A DNA stretch of 5,565 bases from Fusobacteriaceae bacterium (GTDB lineage Bacteria > Fusobacteriota > Fusobacteriia > Fusobacteriales > Fusobacteriaceae), in contig DAOUPY010000124.1 of assembly GCA_030625925.1 (NCBI GenBank), positions 1-5,565 of the forward strand, written 5' to 3'. Under the pieces are notes generated by a model that was given only the letters and a program-made list of their open reading frames with translations, was not told the origin of the DNA and did not search any database. Below, piece by piece: positions 1-5,202 of this stretch. A program made the position numbers and the translations under genes. Numbering within the stretch: position 1 is the stretch's first letter; every line of letters begins with the position of its first letter.

Positions 1-1400
1 AATGGTTTCATACCTATTCCTGTAATGGCAGATATCATAGAGAATATCGGTGAAATAATGGACAATAAACAATAAGGAATAAATACATATGGAGTAGCTC
101 CTATTCCCATAAGAGTTTGTGCTCCAAAAAGAGCATTTGCATTCCATGGAATTAACCAGGCACCTAAAGTTCCACTATCTTCTAATGTTCTAGAAAGATT
201 TTCTGGAGCTAGATTATTTTCTTTATAAACTGGTTTCATCAATGTCCCCGGAACAATGATCGCTAGAAGCATTGAAGAACCTATCATATTTGTTAAGTAA
301 CCGATTGATAAAGTCGTACCCACAGTTCTCGTTCTAGATCCATTACATTTTTTTGCAAGTGAACTTACTAAAGCAGTTAATATACCTGATTCACTCAGCA
401 TCCCTGTAATTGCTGCAGCAACAAAAACAATTAAGAAAGAACTTACCATACTCATAATTCCTCCGCGATTTAGCAGTTTATCTATATAGACAGTTCCTGT
501 TTCTATGCTAAATCCATCATATAGAAAACCTAATAGCTTATTCAAACTATAGCCCTGTCTTATCATAGCCATAAACATTGCTACAAATGTACCGCCTAAC
601 ATTGCAGAAATAGGAGGCACTTTTTTTATAAGCATGGTAATAACCAAAACTATAGGAATAAGTTCTAATATTCCCAGCTTAAATATATCGTTTAATCCAT
701 TAATTGTATTTGTAGCTATAGAAGGATCAAATGAGGCAGTGTCTATTGTAAAGAATCCCATGAATGTAAAAATTATTGCACTTAAAATATAAGCAGGAAG
801 TGTTGTAACTGTCATATGTTTAATATGGGTCATCAAAGGTGCACCTGATATAGCAGCAGACAGATTTGTAGTATCAGATAGTGGAGACATTTTGTCACCA
901 AAAGCTGCTCCTGAAATTACTGCACCTGCAGTCATTCCCATAGGGACACCCAAAGCAGTTCCAATTCCCATCATTGCAATACCAGCAGTTCCAATAGTTC
1001 CCCATGAAGTTCCTGTAGCTAATGAAGTCATAGTACAAATTAGTAAAGCAGACAATAAAAATATTTGAGGAGAAATAACTTTTAATCCCAATACAATTAT
1101 ATATGGAACAGTTCCACTGGCAATAAAAGAAGCTATCAAAGTTCCAACAACTAAAATAATAAAATTAGCTTCTAACGATTCCATAACCACTTTCCAACCA
1201 AAATTTTGAACTTCTTTATAAGTATATCCAACCTTCATAATAAGAGGAACTGTAAAAAGCCAAGCAAGCATGAACATGGTTTCTATGGCACCTCCAAAAA
1301 ATAAAGACCCGCCTAGAACAAAAACAAACACACTTGCAACAACAAAAGCTGCATAACCAACAGAAATCTTTTTTTCATGTTTCAACATATCACTTTCCAT
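1..1400 (-). CDS. nhaC: NhaC-family Na+/H+ antiporter, 3' end outside window
   Basis: Inner-membrane secondary transporter that exchanges Na+ for H+ (some NhaC relatives exchange malate/lactate or amino acids, so the exact substrate is not certain). The frame is open from ATG 1400 down to base 1, giving 466 residues. NhaC proteins usually have about 450-500, so only a short C-terminal tail is missing. Seen in the translation: alternating hydrophobic segments throughout; the family hallmark GDKMSPLSDTTN at residues 168-179, preceded by GTSWGT at 130-135; and a second-half LIPWNANALFG segment resembling the family's C-terminal Pro-Trp-Asn motif. The ATG is preceded by AAGGGGGA (1404-1411) at close spacing, which favours it over the in-frame Met at residue 5. 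It is transcribed divergently from the racemase-like gene and has its own promoter at 1507-1534. No frameshift or stop is seen. The family call is firm; ion specificity is inferred. Confidence 0.93.
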   Translation of the reverse strand, partial: MESDMLKHEKKISVGYAAFVVASVFVFVLGGSLFFGGAIETMFMLAWLFTVPLIMKVGYTYKEVQNFGWKVVMESLEANFIILVVGTLIASFIASGTVPYIIVLGLKVISPQIFLLSALLICTMTSLATGTSWGTIGTAGIAMMGIGTALGVPMGMTAGAVISGAAFGDKMSPLSDTTNLSAAISGAPLMTHIKHMTVTTLPAYILSAIIFTFMGFFTIDTASFDPSIATNTINGLNDIFKLGILELIPIVLVITMLIKKVPPISAMLGGTFVAMFMAMIRQGYSLNKLLGFLYDGFSIETGTVYIDKLLNRGGIMSMVSSFLIVFVAAAITGMLSESGILTALVSSLAKKCNGSRTRTVGTTLSIGYLTNMIGSSMLLAIIVPGTLMKPVYKENNLAPENLSRTLEDSGTLGAWLIPWNANALFGAQTLMGIGATPYVFIPYCLLSIISPIFSMISAITGIGMKP

Positions 1401-1506
1401 AAATCCCCCTTAAAGTTAATAACTGATTAATTTCCCCTAATATATTCCATTCCGCATTCAACACTATATTATATACCCTTATTTATTTTATAAATAAAAT
1501 ATAGAT

Positions 1507-1534
1507 ATTATATTCTATAAATACCTATTATCAA
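1507..1534 (-). promoter_or_regulatory. Predicted sigma70 promoter for nhaC
   Basis: Read on the minus strand, the -35 box TTGATA (1534-1529) and the perfect -10 box TATAAT (1512-1507) are separated by 16 bp. This would start transcription near 1500 and give a leader of about 100 nt before the nhaC ATG at 1400. No known riboswitch fold is evident in that leader. The -35 lies two bases from the -35 of the opposite-strand promoter at 1537, so the two promoters sit back to back. The surrounding DNA is very AT-rich, so a competing -10 is possible. Confidence 0.6.
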
Positions 1535-1536
1535 TT

Positions 1537-1565
1537 TTGACTATCGATAATATATAATATATATT
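1537..1565 (+). promoter_or_regulatory. Predicted promoter P1 (upstream repeat copy)
   Basis: The -35 box TTGACT (1537-1542) and the -10 box TATATT (1560-1565) have 17-bp spacing, a good sigma70-type match. Transcription would start near 1572 and run through the truncated frame at 1651-1722 and then the full racemase-like gene. The spacer contains the palindrome ATCGAT. The box pair recurs unchanged in the second repeat unit, so the racemase-like gene has two promoters in series. Confidence 0.6.
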
Positions 1566-1590
1566 CAAACTATTCATTGTTCATATTGTT

Positions 1591-1631
1591 GTAATGTTTT
1601 AGATATTAAGATATACTGTTAAAAATGTTAC
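1591..1631 (+). other. Leader inverted repeat, copy 1
   Basis: GTAATGTTTT (1591-1600) faces AAAATGTTAC (1622-1631) across a 21-nt loop. In RNA all ten positions can pair if two G-U pairs are allowed (1595 with 1627, 1596 with 1626). It is the counterpart of the perfect inverted repeat in the second unit. It may be an mRNA hairpin or a remnant of a protein-binding site; function is unknown. Confidence 0.45.
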
Positions 1632-1650
1632 CTTTATGTAGGATGTCGTT

Positions 1651-1722
1651 ATGAGAAATAAAATGTTCATTGGAATATTTGATTCTGGAGTTGGAGGACT
1701 TATCAATTTTGACTATCGATAA
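1651..1722 (+). pseudogene. Truncated 5' copy of racemase-like gene (23-codon frame)
   Basis: The first repeat unit begins the same protein as the full gene downstream: ATG 1651 reads MRNKMFIGIFDSGVGGL. At the duplication junction it then switches to INFDYR and stops at TAA 1720-1722. It therefore carries the N-terminal DSGxGG substrate-loop motif of the MurI family and nothing else, and cannot be an enzyme. It differs from the full copy at Phe6 (Ser in the full gene) and Val14 (Ile in the full gene). Its ribosome site reads AGGATG, where the intact copy has AGGAGG, so translation is probably weaker, which fits relaxed selection. It is most likely a dead duplication product. A leader-peptide effect on the downstream gene is possible but unproven. 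Confidence 0.8.
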
Positions 1723-1737
1723 TATATAATATATATT
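1709..1737 (+). promoter_or_regulatory. Predicted promoter P2, proximal promoter of the racemase-like gene
   Basis: The -35 box TTGACT (1709-1714), a 17-bp spacer and the -10 box TATATT (1732-1737) are identical to P1. The predicted start near 1744 gives a leader of about 79 nt before ATG 1823. The -35 and part of the spacer overlap the last codons and stop of the truncated upstream frame. The DNA just left of the -35 differs from P1 because the repeat junction lies at 1699/1700. Confidence 0.62.
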
Positions 1738-1762
1738 CAAACTATTCATTGTTTATATTGTT

Positions 1763-1803
1763 GTAATATTTTAGATATTAAGATATACTGTTAAAAATAT
1801 TAC
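1763..1803 (+). other. Leader inverted repeat, copy 2 (perfect 10-bp arms)
   Basis: GTAATATTTT (1763-1772) and AAAATATTAC (1794-1803) are exact reverse complements separated by 21 nt. The element lies between the P2 start and the ribosome site at 1813-1817 and does not sequester that site. No T-run follows directly, so it is not an obvious terminator. It could be an mRNA hairpin or a binding site for a dimeric regulator. In DNA this AT-rich some chance pairing is expected. Confidence 0.5.
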
Positions 1804-1822
1804 TTTTATGTAGGAGGCCGTT

Positions 1823-2614
1823 ATGAGAAATAAAATGTCCATTGGAATATTTGATTCTGGAATTGGAGGACTTACCATCCTAAAAGAGATACGAAAAATA
1901 CTACCTCGAGAAAATATTATTTATTACGGGGATTTTAAAAATAATCCCTACGGCATCAAAACTTCCCACGAGATTCAAAAGTTAAGTGAGAATGCTGTGG
2001 AGTTTTTGATCCAAAATCACTGCAAAGTTATAGTTATAGCTTGCAGCCTTATTGATGGAGCAGCTTTAGAGTATTTAAAAAATAAATACTCCATTCCTAT
2101 GATAGGAGTTGTTGAGGGGGGGATAAAAGCTGCCCTGTTAGAGAGTAAAGAAAAAAAGATAGCTTATATCGCCAACCCTTTTACTGTTAAAACTAAGGTC
2201 TATGAAAATACATTAAAATTTTTTTCAGAGACTCATTCTATACAAGCTGTACCCTGTAAAAAACTATGTTCCCTTATTGAGTCCGGCTGGGAAAATCATC
2301 CCCATCGTCTGGAAGTATTGAAGGGTTATTTAGATAAAATTCCAAAGGAAACGGACACCCTTATCTTAGGAGGAACCCATTATCCCTTAATAAAAAAAGA
2401 TATAAGAGTTTTCTTTCCTAAAAAAATTGTAGACTCCTCCTTAGAGTCTGTATTTGAACTGTTAAATCTCCTTATTTCTATGGATCTTTTTAACAAAGAA
2501 AATAAAAAAGGAAATGTTAATTTTTGCATTAACGGAGACACCTCCCTTCTTTTAAATAGACTCCCAGAAATATTTAGAGAGAAATTTGAAAGTGTTTTTT
2601 CTGTAGATTATTAA
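1823..2614 (+). CDS. MurI-like Asp/Glu racemase-superfamily protein with altered active site
   Basis: At 263 residues this is full length for glutamate racemase (MurI), the cytoplasmic enzyme that makes D-glutamate for peptidoglycan. Family landmarks are present: DSGIGGL at 11-17, YYGD at 34-37, NPYG at 41-44, the first catalytic cysteine C74 after VIA, VDSS near 205, and THYP at 185-188 with the catalytic-site His186. Key departures are visible. The usual C-N-T after the first cysteine reads C74-S75-L76. The second catalytic cysteine (normally GCTHYP) is glycine G184, codon GGA. The usual VVEPG reads VVEGG at 96-100. Two-base racemisation chemistry needs both cysteines, so normal glutamate racemase activity is doubtful. 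It may be a diverged paralogue with another activity, a binding protein, or a gene beginning to decay. The start is set by GGAGG (1813-1817) five bases before ATG 1823. A gene symbol is withheld because function is unsure. It is monocistronic, preceded by a duplicated promoter region and followed by a terminator. Confidence 0.85.
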   Translation: MRNKMSIGIFDSGIGGLTILKEIRKILPRENIIYYGDFKNNPYGIKTSHEIQKLSENAVEFLIQNHCKVIVIACSLIDGAALEYLKNKYSIPMIGVVEGGIKAALLESKEKKIAYIANPFTVKTKVYENTLKFFSETHSIQAVPCKKLCSLIESGWENHPHRLEVLKGYLDKIPKETDTLILGGTHYPLIKKDIRVFFPKKIVDSSLESVFELLNLLISMDLFNKENKKGNVNFCINGDTSLLLNRLPEIFREKFESVFSVDY

Positions 2615-2624
2615 AATTATAAGT

Positions 2625-2653
2625 AAGGGATTCTAAAATATAGAATCCCTTTT
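2625..2653 (+). terminator. Rho-independent terminator after racemase-like gene
   Basis: A perfect 11-bp stem, AAGGGATTCTA (2625-2635) with TAGAATCCCTT (2641-2651), has a 5-nt loop and runs into T residues (2650-2653, then TATT). It begins 11 nt after the stop codon. The T-run is short but the stem is strong. Confidence 0.85.
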
Positions 2654-2785
2654 ATTCATCTTATTTATTTTAAATGGTATATAATCATTTCAAGTGGTCG
2701 ATTTGAGGTGATTGTACACCGTTATATATACGATACTTATAAAGTGTGGTGATTAAGAGTTTTAACCTATAAATAGCCAACGAAA

Positions 2786-2806
2786 TCAATATATGTCATA
2801 TATTGA
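2786..2806. promoter_or_regulatory. Perfect palindrome overlapping the symporter -35 (candidate operator)
   Basis: TCAATATATG (2786-2795), a single central T (2796), then CATATATTGA (2797-2806) form exact 10-bp arms. The right arm covers four bases of the -35 box TTGACA (2803-2808), the position expected for a repressor that blocks polymerase, or for a regulator contacting it there. The palindrome matches no regulator consensus I can name. The stretch from about 2657 to 2785 upstream holds no gene; I see only a near-repeat (TGAGGTGATT at 2704, TGTGGTGATT at 2745). Confidence 0.65.
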
Positions 2807-2831
2807 CAAAGTTTATTATATATATTATACT
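2803..2831 (+). promoter_or_regulatory. Predicted strong sigma70 promoter of the AGCS symporter
   Basis: A consensus -35 TTGACA (2803-2808), 17-bp spacer and -10 TATACT (2826-2831) predict a start near 2838 and a leader of only about 30 nt. The ribosome site GAGGAGGAG (2853-2861) follows. The short leader leaves no room for the glycine riboswitch that controls some symporters of this family. Confidence 0.85.
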
Positions 2832-2868
2832 TATGGGATGAAAAAATGAATTGAGGAGGAGATAGAAT

Positions 2869-4302
2869 ATGGTAGATTTTTTAAACAACATATTATGGTC
2901 GTATGTATTGATAGTAGGGTTAATAGTTGTGGGGTTATATTTTTCTGTAAAGACAAAGTTTGCACAGTTCAGAATGTTAAAGGAAATGATAAGACTTTTA
3001 ACTGAAGGAGCAGCAGACGGAGTAAAGGGAAATAAAGAGGAAAAAGGGATATCGTCATTTCAGGCTTTTTGTATAAGTACAGCTTCTAGAGTAGGAACTG
3101 GAAATATGGCAGGGGTTGCATTAGCTATTGCAGCAGGGGGACCAGGAGCAGTATTCTGGATGTGGATGTTAGCACTTATTGGTTCTGCATCTGCTTTTGT
3201 AGAATCTACTTTGGCACAATTATACAAGGTAAAAGACGGAGACGCATTTAGAGGTGGACCGGCATACTATATGGAGAAGGCATTAAAGAATAGAAAATTA
3301 GGGATTGCATTTTCAATATTGATTACAGTATGTTTTGGACTTATCTTCAATGCAGTTCAATCCAACACAATTGCTTTGGCATTTAAGAGTTCATTTAACA
3401 CAAGTAAGACTACAATTGCTGTTATATTAGCAGTATTGACTGCTGTTATAATATTTGGCGGGGTAAAGAGAATCGCAAGTTTCGTAGAAAAAGTAGTGCC
3501 AGTGATGGCAGTATGTTATGTGGTTGTTGCAACAGTTGTTATAATTATGAATATTACTCAAGTACCAGCAGTATTTGGAATGATTATCGATGGAGCATTT
3601 AATTTTAAATCGGCAGCAGGAGGAGCACTAGGTGCAGCTCTTATGCAGGGAATTAAAAGAGGGTTATTCTCTAATGAAGCAGGAATGGGTAGTGCCCCTA
3701 ATGCGGCAGCTACAGCTACAGTAAGCCATCCAGTAAAGCAAGGTTTAATCCAGGCATTGGGTGTATTTACGGATACAATCTTAATCTGTAGCGCAACTGC
3801 ATTTATCATCCTTTTATCAGGATACGAAACTCTTAGCGGAGACGGAATCCAAATGACTCAATCAGCTTTAAGTCAGCACTTAGGAAACTTTGGTGGAATA
3901 TTTATAGCTGTATCTATCTTTTTATTCGCATTCTCTTCAGTAATCGGGAACTATTATTATGGGGAAGCAAATATAGAATTTATGACTGAAAACAAATTAT
4001 GGCTGCAAGGATATAGAGCAGCAGTTGTTCTAATGGTATTATTAGGAGGAATTGCAGGGCTAAAAGTAGTGTGGGGATTAGCAGATTTATTCATGGGATT
4101 AATGGCATTATTAAACTTATATGCAATCTTAAAATTAGGACCAATTGCATTCAGATTATTAGCTGACTATTCAGATCAAAGAAAGCAAGGACTTGATCCG
4201 GTCTTAAGAGCTGAGACAGTAGATGACTTAGACGGAGTAGAATGCTGGACTGGTTCTGAGACAGCACTAAGAAAAACAGGACAAAAATTAAAGACTATAT
4301 AA
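2869..4302 (+). CDS. AGCS-family sodium:alanine/glycine symporter
   Basis: Inner-membrane importer that couples uptake of small neutral amino acids (alanine, glycine, in some members glutamine) to Na+ (or H+). The 477 residues match the family's usual 450-500. Motifs seen: ASRVGTGNMAGVA at 72-84, the family signature GGPGAVFWMW (90-99) continuing to Gly105, GGPAYYM after the first long loop, and GLFSNEAGMGSAPN at 265-278 in the second half of the LeuT-like core. Many hydrophobic segments span the length, beginning near residues 8-27, and a hydrophilic tail of about 45 residues ends the protein. ATG 2869 is well placed after GAGGAGGAG. The gene has its own strong promoter with an operator-like palindrome and its own terminator, so it is monocistronic and probably regulated by one factor. 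Codon use is strongly biased to A/T-ending codons, in keeping with good expression. Substrate choice among alanine, glycine and glutamine cannot be read from the sequence. Confidence 0.95.
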   Translation: MVDFLNNILWSYVLIVGLIVVGLYFSVKTKFAQFRMLKEMIRLLTEGAADGVKGNKEEKGISSFQAFCISTASRVGTGNMAGVALAIAAGGPGAVFWMWMLALIGSASAFVESTLAQLYKVKDGDAFRGGPAYYMEKALKNRKLGIAFSILITVCFGLIFNAVQSNTIALAFKSSFNTSKTTIAVILAVLTAVIIFGGVKRIASFVEKVVPVMAVCYVVVATVVIIMNITQVPAVFGMIIDGAFNFKSAAGGALGAALMQGIKRGLFSNEAGMGSAPNAAATATVSHPVKQGLIQALGVFTDTILICSATAFIILLSGYETLSGDGIQMTQSALSQHLGNFGGIFIAVSIFLFAFSSVIGNYYYGEANIEFMTENKLWLQGYRAAVVLMVLLGGIAGLKVVWGLADLFMGLMALLNLYAILKLGPIAFRLLADYSDQRKQGLDPVLRAETVDDLDGVECWTGSETALRKTGQKLKTI

Positions 4303-4314
4303 AAATAATATTAG

Positions 4315-4343
4315 ATACCTCTCGATAATGGGAGGTATTTTTT
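4315..4343 (+). terminator. Rho-independent terminator after AGCS symporter
   Basis: The stem ATACCTCTC (4315-4323) pairs with GGGAGGTAT (4330-4338) through eight Watson-Crick pairs and one T-G pair. It has a 6-nt loop and a run of six T (4338-4343), and starts 12 nt after the stop codon. Confidence 0.85.
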
Positions 4344-4411
4344 AATTGTTAAAGAATAATATTATGTAGATTATTAAATAAGAGAATAAGTATGTAAAGT
4401 GTTAATATAAT

Positions 4412-4417
4412 GGAGGG
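4412..4417 (+). promoter_or_regulatory. Ribosome binding site that selects GTG 4424
   Basis: GGAGGG abuts the ATG at 4418 with no usable spacing but lies 6 nt before the in-frame GTG at 4424, normal spacing for initiation. It therefore argues for the GTG start of the methyltransferase. Confidence 0.7.
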
Positions 4418-4423
4418 ATGAGA

Positions 4424-5161
4424 GTGGACAAGGAGATGATGGAATTCTTTTTTAAGATTCATAATGGAGACTTCAGGGGTGGTCCTGGAAGTGATATATC
4501 CACTGAAAGAGCTTATAATTCTGCAAAAGGATTTTTAGGAAAAAATATAAGTGTACTGGATATAGGAGCCGGGTCGGGATTCCAGACCAGGGTATTAAAA
4601 AAATTGGTGGATGGAAAGATTACAGCTCTAGATACAACAGAAATTTATTTAACCAAGATTAAAAGAGAAACAGGGGTTGAGACCGTTAATTGTTCTATGG
4701 ATAGTCTGGAAAAATCTTTTTCCCATGCTAGTTTTGATCTTATTTGGAGTGAGGGAGCTGTCTATATAATGGGCCTTGCAAATGGATTGAAACACTGGAA
4801 ACTATTCTTAAAACAAGGGGGAATTATAGGCTTTTCTCATATTTCATGGATCCAGGATAATCCTCCCAAGGAACTTTTAGATTACTGGGAGGAAAACTAT
4901 CCCCAGATAACGACACTGGATGAAAATAAAAAAATTATAGATGAAGAGGGATATGAGATAAAGGATTATTTTATCCTGCCTTCAACCGATTGGACGAAAA
5001 ATTATTATGAGAAAATATCTGAAAGACTGGGGATGCTGGAAAAAAATAAATTATCTCCAGTTGAAAAAGACGTAGTTGAGATGCACAGGGAAGAAATGGA
5101 GATGTATGATAAATACGGGGACTATTATGGGTATGTATTCTTTATAATCTCTCTAAAATAA
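4424..5161 (+). CDS. Class I SAM-dependent methyltransferase, substrate unknown
   Basis: Predicted soluble cytoplasmic enzyme transferring a methyl group from S-adenosylmethionine. Counting from GTG 4424 it has 245 residues. Rossmann-fold motifs appear in order: motif I VLDIGAGSG at 44-52 (SAM glycine loop), acidic motif II ALD ending at Asp70, SMD at 91-93, and motif IV FDLIWSEGAVY at 104-114. The N-terminal IHNGDFRGGPGSD segment and the SEGAVY and HWKLFLKQGG segments match a widespread group of uncharacterised bacterial methyltransferases. The substrate is not known, and the C-terminal half (LLDYWEENYPQI, then charged helices) gives no clue. The alternative ATG start at 4418 adds two residues but sits directly against the ribosome site. 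I see no convincing promoter in 4344-4411; read-through from the symporter is possible. It converges on an outer-membrane gene and shares its terminator. The fold call is secure; the role is open. Confidence 0.9.
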   Translation: MDKEMMEFFFKIHNGDFRGGPGSDISTERAYNSAKGFLGKNISVLDIGAGSGFQTRVLKKLVDGKITALDTTEIYLTKIKRETGVETVNCSMDSLEKSFSHASFDLIWSEGAVYIMGLANGLKHWKLFLKQGGIIGFSHISWIQDNPPKELLDYWEENYPQITTLDENKKIIDEEGYEIKDYFILPSTDWTKNYYEKISERLGMLEKNKLSPVEKDVVEMHREEMEMYDKYGDYYGYVFFIISLK

Positions 5162-5189
5162 AAAAACTCCTTCAATGAAGGAGTTTTTT
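5161..5189. terminator. Bidirectional terminator between convergent genes
   Basis: A perfect 13-bp stem, AAAAAACTCCTTC (5161-5173) with GAAGGAGTTTTTT (5177-5189), closes a 3-nt loop. The A-run and T-run give a U-tract on either strand. It starts at the last base of the methyltransferase stop and lies 13 nt beyond the stop of the minus-strand outer-membrane gene, so it serves both. Confidence 0.95.
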
Positions 5190-5202
5190 ATTTTAATAAA
5201 TT

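Larger units (their letters stand above)
1528..1874. repeat. Imperfect 172-bp tandem duplication of promoter, leader and racemase 5' end
   Basis: Unit 1 is 1528-1699 and unit 2 is 1700-1871, in exact register (offset 172) with no indels. Comparing them base by base I find eight differences: C1582/T1754, G1596/A1768, G1627/A1799, C1632/T1804, T1644/G1816, T1646/C1818, T1667/C1839 and G1690/A1862. Seven are transitions. The trinucleotide TTA occurs at the left edge (1528-1530), the junction (1700-1702) and the right edge (1872-1874), as expected for a duplication formed at 3-bp microhomology. Each unit contains a promoter, about 80 nt of leader with an inverted repeat, a ribosome binding site and about 17 codons of the racemase-like gene. 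172 is not a multiple of 3, so unit 1 does not read into the full gene. Only unit 2 continues into an intact frame. Confidence 0.97.

Noticed and set aside
1482..1498. Inverted repeat TTTATTT / AAATAAA upstream of nhaC
   Set aside because: Seven-base arms made only of A and T in a very AT-rich stretch are expected by chance; there is no further support for an operator or terminator.
1528..1874. Insertion sequence or CRISPR explanation for the repeat
   Set aside because: There are only two adjacent copies, with no spacer between them, no terminal inverted repeats and no transposase. The TTA at the edges and the gene content fit a simple tandem duplication.
2704..2754. Near-repeat TGAGGTGATT / TGTGGTGATT, 41 bp apart
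   Set aside because: There are only two short copies with one mismatch and no link to a promoter or fold; chance is a sufficient explanation.
2657..2868. Possible glycine riboswitch ahead of the AGCS symporter
   Set aside because: Such riboswitches control some members of this family, but the predicted transcript leader is only about 30 nt, and I see no aptamer-like conserved core in the DNA upstream.
3558..3809. Open frame of 83 codons on the minus strand inside the symporter gene
   Set aside because: It lies wholly antisense to the strongly supported AGCS coding sequence, has no ribosome site and no recognisable protein features, and is a by-product of the codon bias on the other strand.
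4406..4411. TATAAT just before the methyltransferase
   Set aside because: It abuts the ribosome site at 4412, so a transcript starting from it would lack that site, and no -35 fits upstream.
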